A stretch of DNA of 64,000 bases from Novosphingobium sp. EMRT-2. Lineage in GTDB: Bacteria > Pseudomonadota > Alphaproteobacteria > Sphingomonadales > Sphingomonadaceae. Below, one piece after another: positions 7,444 through 16,477 of this stretch. The position numbers and the translations under genes were made by a program. Position 1 is the first letter of the stretch. The number at the start of each line of letters is the position of its first letter. The notes beneath the pieces were generated by a model. That model saw nothing but the letters and a program-made list of their open reading frames with translations. It did no database searches and had not been told where the DNA came from. The stretch lies in NCBI RefSeq assembly GCF_005145025.1, contig NZ_CP039697.1:124001-188000 (forward strand). The letters are read 5' to 3'.

Positions 7444-8637
7444 TCAGCCACGCGTCAGCGGCAGGGCCTTGGGGCTGCGGAAATTGGACGAGGACACCCA
7501 GTCCAGCACGGCTTGCGTCCGGGCAAATTCCGGTATCCGCGCCAGCAGTTCCTCGTAGGCGATCTGCGTCGCCAGGCGGCCGATCATCGAGCCGAGGCAG
7601 GCGTGAACGCCGCCGCCGAAACCAAGATGCCGCTTTGCGCGCCGGGTGATGTCATAGACATCGGGGTTCTCGAACATGCGTTCGTCGCGGTTGGCGGCGC
7701 CATAGGCCAGGATTACGAAATCCCCGGCCTTCATCGTCTGGCCATGCAGATCCACATCGCGCGTCAGGCACCGCTTGAACCGCTGGGCCGATGTGTTGAA
7801 CCGCAGCGATTCCTCGATCGCATCGGGGATCAGCGTGGGATCGGCCACCAGCGCGCGCCGCGCATCAGGATAGTCCGCCAGGTTCAGCCCGAACATCGCC
7901 ATGAAGCCGGAAAGGCTTTCGATCCCGGCCATGATCAGCGTCGTCACCGTCAACTGCACTTCGCGGTCAAGCAGCTTCTCGCCGTCGATCTCGGCGGTGA
8001 TGAAGTTCGACAGCAGATCGTCGCCCGGTGCCTTCTTGCGCGCCTGCACCAGCCTTTCGGCATAGTCGGCCATCCAGCGGAACGCGGCGAGGTGCGCCTC
8101 GGTCTTCTGCCGGGTGACGGGATCGGTCTGCACCATTAGCACAGCATTGTCGCGCACCTGGTCCGCCCCTTCGGCCGGAAGCGCGAAAAGGTGGAACAGG
8201 AGATCGACCGTGACCTTCCCGGTATAATCGTTGACCAGATCGAACACCGGCCTGCCTTCCAGCGCGGCCAGGTGCTTGCGGCACGAGGCGCGCGTCGGTT
8301 CGATGATGTGCTCCAGCGCGCGCTTCGTCACGGCCGACTGGATCAGCGCGCGCAGCCGGTCATGGCGCGGCGGATCGCTGCTGCCCAGCGTGGCGCCCGC
8401 GCGGCCGGGAAACTCGTTGACCAGGTTTCCCTTGGCCGAACTGTAGGTGCGCCAGTCCTGCAGGGCGCTCAAGACGTCCTGATAGCGCGACAGCACCCAC
8501 ATTCCCGCCTCTTCCGACCAGAAGCAGGGGTATTCGTCGCGCAGCGTCTTATAGGCGGGAAATGGATCGGCATCGATCGCGGGAGAATAAGGGTCGAAAC
8601 GGAACGCCGCGCGCTCCATCACCGGGGCATCGTTCAT
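7444..8637 (-). CDS. Cytochrome P450
   Basis: 397 residues from ATG 8637, which has GAGAGGA upstream; longer in-frame starts exist but precede the conserved region. Motifs: I-helix AGIES near residue 237 in place of AGxDT, so the acid-alcohol pair is Glu-Ser; ExxR (EESLR) near 275; and haem loop FGGGVHACLG with Cys near 347. Overall style is that of soluble CYP101-like bacterial P450s, which need a ferredoxin and reductase; neither is adjacent. An AraC regulator diverges upstream, suggesting substrate-inducible expression. Substrate unknown. Confidence 0.9.
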   Translation of the reverse strand: MNDAPVMERAAFRFDPYSPAIDADPFPAYKTLRDEYPCFWSEEAGMWVLSRYQDVLSALQDWRTYSSAKGNLVNEFPGRAGATLGSSDPPRHDRLRALIQSAVTKRALEHIIEPTRASCRKHLAALEGRPVFDLVNDYTGKVTVDLLFHLFALPAEGADQVRDNAVLMVQTDPVTRQKTEAHLAAFRWMADYAERLVQARKKAPGDDLLSNFITAEIDGEKLLDREVQLTVTTLIMAGIESLSGFMAMFGLNLADYPDARRALVADPTLIPDAIEESLRFNTSAQRFKRCLTRDVDLHGQTMKAGDFVILAYGAANRDERMFENPDVYDITRRAKRHLGFGGGVHACLGSMIGRLATQIAYEELLARIPEFARTQAVLDWVSSSNFRSPKALPLTRG

Positions 8638-8786
8638 CGCGCTATCCTCTCTCGGCAACTTCTCTTGTGCCTTATGGCCCAGGCCCGCATCATGCCCCGC
8701 GCGGATCGCCGCTGCCACGCAGCTTTGCGGCAATTTCTTGCACTTTTCGCGCACTCTGGCCATCTTGGTGAAGGAAGGGGCCTGTC

Positions 8787-9683
8787 ATGCGCGGCAAGGA
8801 AGTGAAGCGGTTTACGCTCTATGGCGAGGATGGCCGCATCATCGGACCGGAGTTTGTCCATATCGAGCGGATTGCCGATCGCTCCAGCCTGCACGACTGG
8901 ACCATCGCGCCGCACAGCCATCCCGGCATGGCGCAGGTGCTGATGATCGAGACCGGAGCGGTCGATGTCGCCAGCGATGGTTCGGCGCGCAAGATCGCGG
9001 CGCCGGCCTGCATGATCGTGCCCAGCGGCTGCGTTCACGCCTTTCGCTTTGCCGTCGCGACCGAAGGTTGGGTCCTTTCCATGGCTGTCGCGCTGTTGCA
9101 CGATCCGCGCATCGCCGGTCTGCTGGAAGGATTGAGTCTCGACGGTGGTGGCGCGCGCATCGTCCCGCTGGAACCGGAGGACCGGCAACGCGTCCGGCTG
9201 AGCTGGCTGCTTGCGGATATGGCAGACCGGCTGGAGCAGGGGCTTCGCGCCACGCCGGCGCTGCTCGCGCAGCTTGGCCTCGTTCTGGCCACGCTGGGCG
9301 AAACGCTGGCCGCGTCCCTCCCTCAGGATGCCAGCAAGGACCGGCGCGCGGCTCTGGTGGCCTGCTATCGCGGATTGATCGAAGCGCGGTATCGCGATCA
9401 CTGGTCGGTCGAGCGGTACGCCCACGCCCTTGGCGTCACCTCATCGACCCTGACGCGGGCGTGCAGGGCGGTGTTGGACAAGGCTCCGGGCGATCTCCTG
9501 CAAGATCGCCTGGCATTGGAGGGGATGCGCTTCCTGGCCTTTACCGGCATGGGCGTGGCGCAGGTGGCGGATCGTCTGGGCTTCGACGATCCCGCTTATT
9601 TCGCCCGGTTCTTCAAGAACCGCACCGGCCAGACGGCCAGCGCCTTTCGCGCGCAAAGGGCGTGGGAAGGGCTGGAACGGTAA
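8787..9683 (+). CDS. AraC family transcriptional regulator (PobR-like)
   Basis: 298 residues. An N-terminal cupin-like sensor (PHSHPGMAQVLMIETG near residue 42) is joined to a C-terminal AraC DNA-binding domain with two helix-turn-helices (WSVERYAHALGVTSSTLTRAC and MGVAQVADRLGFDDPAYFARFFKNRTG). This arrangement resembles PobR-type activators of aromatic catabolism. It diverges from the P450 gene across 149 bases and probably activates it. Confidence 0.88.
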   Translation: MRGKEVKRFTLYGEDGRIIGPEFVHIERIADRSSLHDWTIAPHSHPGMAQVLMIETGAVDVASDGSARKIAAPACMIVPSGCVHAFRFAVATEGWVLSMAVALLHDPRIAGLLEGLSLDGGGARIVPLEPEDRQRVRLSWLLADMADRLEQGLRATPALLAQLGLVLATLGETLAASLPQDASKDRRAALVACYRGLIEARYRDHWSVERYAHALGVTSSTLTRACRAVLDKAPGDLLQDRLALEGMRFLAFTGMGVAQVADRLGFDDPAYFARFFKNRTGQTASAFRAQRAWEGLER

Positions 9684-9704
9684 CGGGATGGCACGGGATG
9701 CCGG

Positions 9705-10928
9705 TCAAACGAGACCGAGGTCCACCGGCTGCATTCCGGGGAAGACCGCCGAAATCTGTTGAGAGCTAAGGCCGTAGAGCCGCGCGAAAATGCCGCCGAG
9801 CAGCGCGCGGTAGTCGGTCAGCACGGGCAGGTCGCGCTGCTGGTTGAGCGTGTCGGCCGAAAGGCGCACTTGCGGGCCGACCATGCGTCCGCCCCGCACA
9901 TTGCCGCCCAGCACCCAATAAGTGCTGCCATGCCCGTGATCGGTGCCCTTGTTGCCGTTTTCGCGAAAGGTGCGGCCGAATTCGGAAATGACGATAACCG
10001 TGGTATTGGTCCATTGCGGCCCGCTGGCCTCGGCGAAAGCGGCCAGGCCCCGCCCCAGATCGCCGATCCGGTTGGCCAGCGCGCCATCGGCGGCGCCCTG
10101 GTTGGTGTGCGTGTCCCACCCGCCGACGTCCAGGAAGGCAAGGTTGAAGCGATCCTGCATCAGCGCGGCGATGCGTCGTGCTTGCGCTTCGAAGCCGCGC
10201 GGGTTGACCGCCCCGCGACTGGCCTTGACCATTTCGTCCTGCAACGCGCCATAGGCATCTGCGCGCACGCTGAACCCTTCGGTCACGGCGACCTGCGGGG
10301 CCAGGGCCTGTGCCGTTGGCGTGGCATACATCGCCTCGATCAGCTTTTGCTGCCGCGCGTCGAAGCTGGGCTTGGTGACGGTGTTCACCGCGAGGTTCGG
10401 CACCTGAAGACTGGCCGAATGGAAGGCGATGGGAACCTGATTACTGAAGGCGATCGGATGGCATCCCGCCACCGTGGCCGCGAGCCGTCCGAGAAAGCCC
10501 GAGCGATAGTCCCGGCTCCCCGCAAGGGGCTGACCAAGCTCGATGGTATCCTGCGTCTCGAAGTGGCTGCGGCTCATGTCGTCGGTGCCGGCGAAGGGTA
10601 CGAACGCCAGCTGGCGCTTCTGCCAGAGCGGGTAGAGGCTCTCCGCCAGTGCGGGATGCAGGCCCCAGTCGCTATCGAGCGGCAGCGCGGCCTTGGGGTT
10701 GGCCGGATCGGGTCGGGCGATCGCGATCGTGGGCCGCGCGGCGTAGTAGAAATCGCTAGAGACCGGCACGATGATGTTGGCGGCATCGTAAGCGCCGCGC
10801 AGAAACACCACGAGCAAGCGTTGCGATCCCAGCGCGGGCACTGCCAAAACGCGCGAACTGGCCATTAGCGCTCCGCCGGCTAGACCGGCAGCAAGCAGAT
10901 CGCGGCGGGAAAACGGGAAAGCGGTCAT
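9705..10928 (-). CDS. DUF1501 family exported protein
   Basis: 407 residues from ATG 10928. The N-terminus FSRRDLLAAGLAGGAL is a twin-arginine signal peptide. The body carries DUF1501 hallmarks: LLVVFLRGAYDAAN near the start, a DVGGWDTHTNQG segment and VIVISEFGRTFRENGNKGTDHGHGS, the metal-site-like region shared with alkaline-phosphatase/sulfatase-fold proteins. Function in bacteria is unknown. It starts 4 bases after the DUF1800 stop, so the two are one operon; this pairing is widespread. Confidence 0.88.
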   Translation of the reverse strand: MTAFPFSRRDLLAAGLAGGALMASSRVLAVPALGSQRLLVVFLRGAYDAANIIVPVSSDFYYAARPTIAIARPDPANPKAALPLDSDWGLHPALAESLYPLWQKRQLAFVPFAGTDDMSRSHFETQDTIELGQPLAGSRDYRSGFLGRLAATVAGCHPIAFSNQVPIAFHSASLQVPNLAVNTVTKPSFDARQQKLIEAMYATPTAQALAPQVAVTEGFSVRADAYGALQDEMVKASRGAVNPRGFEAQARRIAALMQDRFNLAFLDVGGWDTHTNQGAADGALANRIGDLGRGLAAFAEASGPQWTNTTVIVISEFGRTFRENGNKGTDHGHGSTYWVLGGNVRGGRMVGPQVRLSADTLNQQRDLPVLTDYRALLGGIFARLYGLSSQQISAVFPGMQPVDLGLV

Positions 10929-10932
10929 GGTG

Positions 10933-12558
10933 CTATCTCCCCATGAAGTCGGGCGAGGCGAGGAACAGGACATTCCATTCCTGCGGGCTGGCCGCCTGAT
11001 CCAGCGCGGTGCGCGTGCCCGGCGACAACTGCTTGTCCAGCCCGCCGTAATAAAGCGCGCCTTGCAGCACCGGAAAGGCTTGCCGCGGGGTGCTCGACGG
11101 CGCCTCACCCTTGAACAGCCCGGCGGAGCCGTTGCCGATCGCCTGCGCGATCTCGAATCGTTGTTCGATCTGCCCCGGGCCGTTCCACGCGGTGCGTTCC
11201 AGCGGATAGCCGTCTGGGGTAAGATGACCGTAGAAGGGCTGGCCCAGCCGGTTCAGCCAGTTCGCGATCGGCTGGGTATTGGCGATCATCCGATCGTCGT
11301 AAGCCATCCGCACCGCCGAGAGGACGAAGTGCTGCGGATCCTTGAGCAGCGGATGGGAAAGCGAGGCCCGAAACTCCGGGCTGTGGAACAGCAGGTCCAG
11401 CACGGCGGCGATTTCGCCCCCGCTTTGCGCCCAGCGTGCCGCCATCCGCTCGATCAGCGCCGGGGGCGGGCTGTCGGCGACGAAATACTGCGCCAGCTGG
11501 CGCGAGACATGCCGGGCGGTGGCGGGCTGGGCGCACAGGATATCGAGCGCCTGACGCACCTCGTCATAGCCGGACCCTTTGATGACATGGCCGAGGAAGA
11601 CCTTGTCGCCCATGTCGTGGCGGCCGGGATAGAAGGCGAACATTCCATCGCGGATCGCCGCGGGATTGGTAGGGTTCGGTCGCTCCGGCCGATCGGGGTT
11701 GACGATGCCCACCCCGGTCAGAATGCGCGCAAGTTCCTGCACGTCCTTCTGGGTATAGCCCGAGCCGACCCCCATGGTGTGCAGTTCCATGATTTCGCGC
11801 GCGTAGTTCTCGTTGATGCGACCCTTGGCGTTCTGCGCGTTGTCGAGATATTGCAGCATGGCCGGCGAGCGCAGCGTCGCCTCCAGCAGATCGCGGAACC
11901 GCCCCAGCGCGTGCGGGCGAATGGCCTGATCCTCGTAGTCCCGCACGAGCAACCGGATTTCGGCCTTTTCAGCGTGGACGTTGAAGTGGTTGAGCCAGAA
12001 CGCGGTGAGCTGCTCGCGCAGCTGATTAGGCGAATAGAGCGCGCGCAGAATCAACCGGGTCTGGTCCTGCTTGAAGGCCTCGCCAAGATAGTCGCGGCGC
12101 ACCTCCTGCGGAGTGGGTGGAGCCGGGGGCATGGACTGAGTCGCTGCGGTACCCGATGGCCCGGCCTGCATCGGGTTCGGAGCGGCCGGACCGTTGGAGG
12201 CAGCCCCTTGGCCTGGCGGCGGCATCGCAGCTTGCGTAGCCTTCGCCGCTGTAAGCTGTTCGCGGAATTCGCGCACCAGAGCGACGGTGCTTTGGTCGCG
12301 CATCGGCAAGGCATCGACCATTGCCTGGGCTGCGGGGGGCAACCGTTCTGAAGCGGGTGGATGCAGCTCCGCCTGCAACCACGCCTCCGCCCCCATCGCC
12401 CGCATGCGCTGCACCTCGGCTGACGTTGCCCCCCAGGTCAGCCGGTTGACCATGGCGAGGTCGAGATCAGAGGAGGGCTTGTCTTCGGCCAGCGCCGGCT
12501 GCGCGACTAGCGCCAGCGCAAGGGCGGCTAAACTCTGCTGCAACAACGGGCGACGCAT
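10933..12558 (-). CDS. DUF1800 family exported protein
   Basis: 541 residues with a Sec signal peptide (ALALALVAQPALAE). DUF1800 features include NRLTWGATSAEV at the start, FWLNHFNVHAEK, YLDNAQNAKGRINENYAREIMELHTMGVGSGYTQKDVQELARILTG and a C-terminal SPEFRASLSHPLLKDPQHF region. A low-complexity Pro/Ala/Gln/Gly insertion occupies roughly residues 110-150. Role unknown; it is almost always found next to DUF1501 proteins, as here. Confidence 0.88.
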   Translation of the reverse strand: MRRPLLQQSLAALALALVAQPALAEDKPSSDLDLAMVNRLTWGATSAEVQRMRAMGAEAWLQAELHPPASERLPPAAQAMVDALPMRDQSTVALVREFREQLTAAKATQAAMPPPGQGAASNGPAAPNPMQAGPSGTAATQSMPPAPPTPQEVRRDYLGEAFKQDQTRLILRALYSPNQLREQLTAFWLNHFNVHAEKAEIRLLVRDYEDQAIRPHALGRFRDLLEATLRSPAMLQYLDNAQNAKGRINENYAREIMELHTMGVGSGYTQKDVQELARILTGVGIVNPDRPERPNPTNPAAIRDGMFAFYPGRHDMGDKVFLGHVIKGSGYDEVRQALDILCAQPATARHVSRQLAQYFVADSPPPALIERMAARWAQSGGEIAAVLDLLFHSPEFRASLSHPLLKDPQHFVLSAVRMAYDDRMIANTQPIANWLNRLGQPFYGHLTPDGYPLERTAWNGPGQIEQRFEIAQAIGNGSAGLFKGEAPSSTPRQAFPVLQGALYYGGLDKQLSPGTRTALDQAASPQEWNVLFLASPDFMGR

Positions 12559-12718
12559 GGGGGGCTCCGTTCCGTATCGTCACGGTTCCATGATCCGTGC
12601 GCCCTTGCGCGGAGATGAATAGTGCGGAATGGCCCTCTAAATGACCGATATTTCATGAAATAGATAATATATTACAGATTGTTACCGTCATCTCCTGAGG
12701 TCAAGGCGGTTCGTCCGC
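12559..12718. promoter_or_regulatory. Intergenic region with a 14-bp palindrome
   Basis: This interval precedes the DUF1800-DUF1501 operon and follows the frameshifted serine hydrolase. It is AT-rich between 12640 and 12680, and TATTTCATGAAATA (12649-12662) is a perfect palindrome about 90 bases upstream of the DUF1800 start. It could be a promoter-proximal operator; no regulator gene adjoins. Confidence 0.35.
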
Positions 12719-14298
12719 TCACTTGCGCGGTTCGGCCGCAGGTGTGAACAGCAGGTCTTTGTAATCGAAGCTGAAATCGGCGATGGGCGAGACTGGTTTC
12801 GCGGAAATGGATGATACTTTGCCATCGGCGTCGAGCTGGAAGGTGAGATAGGCCTTTTCGATCCCCGGATCGTCGAACTGGGCGATGAAAGTATCGTACT
12901 GGTAGTGGACGAGGCGCCCGCTCATGCCTGCCGTGGGCGTGAAGTTGACCGTCAGCCCCTTGGCGTCCGAACCGATCGCCAGCTTGCCGTACCAGGGATC
13001 GCTGTAGGTCCCGGCATAGCGATCGAGCGGCAGCGACGGGCCGACCTTGGCCGGCGTGGCCGCCGCCTGCTTCATCGCCGCGACGGCACCGACGATGCGC
13101 TTGGCGCGATAGTCGTGAAAGCGCTGCGGCCAGTCCTGCCGGGGCAGGCCCAGGTAATGATCGAGCAGTTCGTACATCAGCCCGTGGCGCGGCTCGCTCT
13201 CCTCGGCATTCACCTCGATGGCGAAACCGACGTTCTTCTCGGGAATGAGGCACACGATCGAGGTGAAGCCGAGCAGCCCGCCGGCATGCCAGACGATGCG
13301 CGTGCCGTGGTAGTCGCGCACTTCCCAGCCCAGCGCATAGGCATCGAACGTCGGCGTGGTCGCCGCGATCGGGTCGGGCGCCGGGGTGATCGGGATCGGC
13401 GTGACCGGCGACCACATCTCCTTGCCGCCGCCGCGCTGAACAGGCGGCCGCCTTCGGGCAGCGCGCCGCCGGCAAGCTGGATCTGCAACCAGCGCGCCAT
13501 GTCGTTGGCGCTCATCGCGACAAGGCCCGCCGGGGCCATCGCCCGACCCAGCTGGTCGCGCTCGTCGAGCACCACTTGCGGGCCATCGCCGCGCACCATG
13601 CCGACCCGGCCATGCGGCTGCGCGCGGTTGGGCGCGGAGGTCTGCGTCCTGAAGTCGGCCGCCGCATCGCGCATCCCCGCCGGCGCGAAGACATGCGCCT
13701 TCATGTAGTCTTCCCAGCTCTGCCCGCTGACGCGCTCGATCAGCAGCCCCGCCACCCCGTAAAGGATGTTGTCGTAGGCATAGCCGCTGCGAAAGCTCGT
13801 TGCCGGCTTGATGTAGCGCAGCCGGCGCATCAGGTCTTCGCGCGAGATCGAGCCGCGCGGCACGGTGAGCAGGTCGCCCGCTCCCAGCCCCAGCCCGCTG
13901 CGATGCACCAGCAGGTCGCGGATCGTCATCTCGCGCGTGACCCAGGCGTCGTACATCTGGAAATCGGGGATGTGATCGACGACCTTGTCGTCCCAACCGA
14001 TCTTGCCGGCATCGACCAGCGTGGCGAGCGCGGTGGCGGTCAGGGCCTTGCCGGTCGAACCGATCATGAAAATCGTGTCCGCGTCCACTTTCGCGGGCGC
14101 GCCAAGCCGGCGTTCGCCATAACCCCTGGCGAGCACGACCTTGCCGTTCTCGACGATGGCAACGGCCATGCCCGGCGTGCCCGAGGACTGGCGGATTGCC
14201 TCGATCCGCGCGTCGATGTCTGCCGGCGGCGCGGCAAGGGCAGCGTGGGGAACGGCAGCGGCAAGGCAAAGCCCTGCCAGCATGGACAGACGTTTCAT
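12719..14298 (-). pseudogene. Serine beta-lactamase-like hydrolase, frameshifted
   Basis: The first part is read from ATG 14298: signal peptide (LCLAAAVPHAALA), then IGSTGKA with the catalytic S-x-x-K, YDN as the Tyr motif and RLFSAAAA. It then runs out of frame. The remaining coding text, KEMWSPVTPIPITP through WHAGGLLGF (third motif) and a C-terminal DUF3471-like domain to 12719, is in another frame. One missing base within the GCC/GGC run at about 13424-13436 explains both. Restored length would be about 526 residues, normal for this family (class C beta-lactamase fold: D-aminopeptidases, esterases). It is either a broken gene or an assembly or sequencing error. The start overlaps the YkvI-like gene stop (ATGA), so it ends that operon; a D-peptide or D-amino ester substrate is inferred. 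Confidence 0.8.
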
Positions 14299-15416
14299 CG
14301 GGCTTCTCCTGGGGCGAGCTGGCCATTGCGGAACCGCCAGAGACCGATCGTCAGCAGCGGCAGGATGTAAAGGGCAAGGAGCACGAAGGCGAGCGCGCGA
14401 TAGCCGTTGGCAATCAGCGCGATCAGTCCCACGCGGTCGGCCACCACCATGCACAGGACCAGCAGCGCGATCGTGATCGCGGCCCGCAACGGCACCGTCG
14501 GCGGGGCGCCGCGACGGTGCCGCCAGGCGGTGGCGATACGCTCGTTGATCGCATGGACGGCACCCGTGCCGCTTTCGAGCAGCGCCGAGAAGATCATCAC
14601 CTGGAACAGCACATGGAACAGGGGCTGGCCAAGCTGGCGCAGCAGAAAGTCCGAAGGCAGCGCCTCGCCGGCGATGCCGGGCAGGAAGGCGACCATGCAC
14701 ACGAAGAACATGAGTGCCGGCAGCATCGCCAGCGGCCCGGCGATCGCGCCGGCAATCACCGCGTCGCGGTTGCTGGCAAGGTGGCGGGTGACCGGCAGAA
14801 TCACGATCGCGCCGATGATGTTGTAGCTGGCATAAGTGAGCCCGCCTTCAAACCAGCCGTGACCGGCCGGCGCGCCCTGGGCAAAGGCGGCGGCGATGCG
14901 GTCTCCGAAGCTCGACAGCGCGAGGACGAGGAACACCGCATAGACGCCGTAGAGCAGCACCGAAACCCAGGTGAACAGCCGCTCGACAGCCGTGTTGCCG
15001 AAGGCGGCGAAGCCGGCGATGCCGGCCATCAGCGCAACCGTACCGGCCATCGGCGGGAGGCCGGTGGTGTGAACGATCTCGCCCGCCGCCGCGCCGAACA
15101 CCGCGAGCAGCAGCATCACGAACAGCGCGTAGGCGATCTCGAACAGGATCCAGCCACGGCCCAGCAGCACTTTGAAGAAGGCGCGATAATCGCGCGCCCG
15201 CGCCGCACGGGCGACAAGGAACGTCGCCACGCAGACCGCGCTCCAGATCGCCGTTGCCAGCGCGATCGCGCCGATCCCGCCCCAGGCGCCGGCCGGCAGG
15301 AAGAACTCGGCGATCTCGCGCCCGGTGGCATAGCCGCCGCCGATCACGACGGCCTTGAACGATAGCCCCGGCAGGAGGAGCCGCTTGAACCAGCTCTCCG
15401 GAGCGGCTTGGCTCAT
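14295..15416 (-). CDS. YkvI-like membrane protein, putative transporter
   Basis: 373 residues, almost entirely hydrophobic with about ten membrane segments. The opening GLSFKAVVIGGGYATGREIAEFFL, with its Gly-rich break in the first helix, matches the YkvI family, whose fold resembles amino-acid transporters of the LeuT/APC type. ATG 15416 overlaps the DgcN-like gene stop (ATGA). Given the neighbours, it may carry an amino acid such as glutamate or a derivative across the inner membrane. Substrate not shown. Confidence 0.75.
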   Translation of the reverse strand: MSQAAPESWFKRLLLPGLSFKAVVIGGGYATGREIAEFFLPAGAWGGIGAIALATAIWSAVCVATFLVARAARARDYRAFFKVLLGRGWILFEIAYALFVMLLLAVFGAAAGEIVHTTGLPPMAGTVALMAGIAGFAAFGNTAVERLFTWVSVLLYGVYAVFLVLALSSFGDRIAAAFAQGAPAGHGWFEGGLTYASYNIIGAIVILPVTRHLASNRDAVIAGAIAGPLAMLPALMFFVCMVAFLPGIAGEALPSDFLLRQLGQPLFHVLFQVMIFSALLESGTGAVHAINERIATAWRHRRGAPPTVPLRAAITIALLVLCMVVADRVGLIALIANGYRALAFVLLALYILPLLTIGLWRFRNGQLAPGEAR

Positions 15417-16477
15417 CCGGTGCAGGCGTCGAGCAGGCGCTCGAACGCCATGCCGCCGCGGATCGGATCGGCGACGGGCAGGCTTAGACGCGCGGCCTCG
15501 GCGGCGATTTCCGCTGCCGCCGCGTCCTCGCTCATGCCCGCAGTGTTGAGGCTGACACCGGCGCAGCGGATCGCCGGATTGGTCAGCCGGCCCAGCGCGA
15601 TCGTCTGCGCGATGACGTCCTCGATCGCCGGAACGGGATAGCCGGGCATGCCGAGGATGCGTTCGCGACCGGGCTGGTGGCAGACGACGAAGAGATCGGG
15701 CTGGCTGCCGTGCAGCAGGCCGAGCGATACCGCCGCATAGGCGGGGTGATAGAGCGAACCCTGGCCCTCGATGACGTCGATATGCGCCGGATCGGCCGCG
15801 GGCGTGAGCGCCTCGGCGGCACCGGCGACGAAATCGGCCACGACCGCGTCGATCGGGATACCCGATCCCGCGATCATGATCCCGGTCTGCCCGGTCGCCC
15901 GGAACGTGGCATCCAGCCCGCGCTCCTGCAGCCCCCGGGCGATGGCCAGTGCCGTGTATTTCTTGCCGAGCGCGCAATCGGTGCCGACGGTCAGCAGGCG
16001 CCTGCCCGAACGCTTGCGGCCGGTCGCCACACTAACGCCCTCGGGCGGGGTGCGGACATCGACGAGCAGGCGGCCGTTGTTTTCGGCCAGGCGGCGCAGT
16101 TCGGGAATGGCGTTCAGCTTCACGTGCATGCCGGCGACGATGTCGAGCCCGGCCTCCAGCGCGGCGAGCAAGCTCGGCACCCAGTGCGGCGGGATTGCCC
16201 CGCCAGGACTGGCGACGCCGATCAGCAACGCGCGGGCGCCACGGGCATAGGCCTGCTCCAGCTCGAGCCGTGGAAGGCCGGTGGATACTGCCGCGCCCGG
16301 CAGCACGAATTCCCCGACGCAGCGGTCCGGCGCCCAGTCACGCAATCCGAACGCGGTCTTGGCAAATCCCGGTTCGGTCGTGTCACCGAGAAAGAGCAGG
16401 TAAGGGCCGGGCAGCGTCAGGCTGCCCGACGCCTTGGCGGCCGGTTCGGCGGCCAGCGGAAATTCAGTATTGAGCAC
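15413..16477 (-). CDS. dgcN: DUF1611 / DgcN-like protein (putative D-glutamate N-acyltransferase)
   Basis: 354 residues with the two parts of DUF1611: an N-terminal Rossmann-like half (YLLFLGDTTEPGFAKTAFGLRDWAP) and a C-terminal P-loop half with GTDCALGKKYTALAIA near residue 164. DgcN proteins of marine Proteobacteria are reported to N-acylate D-glutamate before DgcA inverts it; a DgcA-like gene lies in this same cluster. The start overlaps the TonB receptor end by 14 bases. I infer the D-Glu role from family plus partner gene; the substrate could be another D-amino acid. Confidence 0.78.
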   Translation of the reverse strand: MLNTEFPLAAEPAAKASGSLTLPGPYLLFLGDTTEPGFAKTAFGLRDWAPDRCVGEFVLPGAAVSTGLPRLELEQAYARGARALLIGVASPGGAIPPHWVPSLLAALEAGLDIVAGMHVKLNAIPELRRLAENNGRLLVDVRTPPEGVSVATGRKRSGRRLLTVGTDCALGKKYTALAIARGLQERGLDATFRATGQTGIMIAGSGIPIDAVVADFVAGAAEALTPAADPAHIDVIEGQGSLYHPAYAAVSLGLLHGSQPDLFVVCHQPGRERILGMPGYPVPAIEDVIAQTIALGRLTNPAIRCAGVSLNTAGMSEDAAAAEIAAEAARLSLPVADPIRGGMAFERLLDACTG

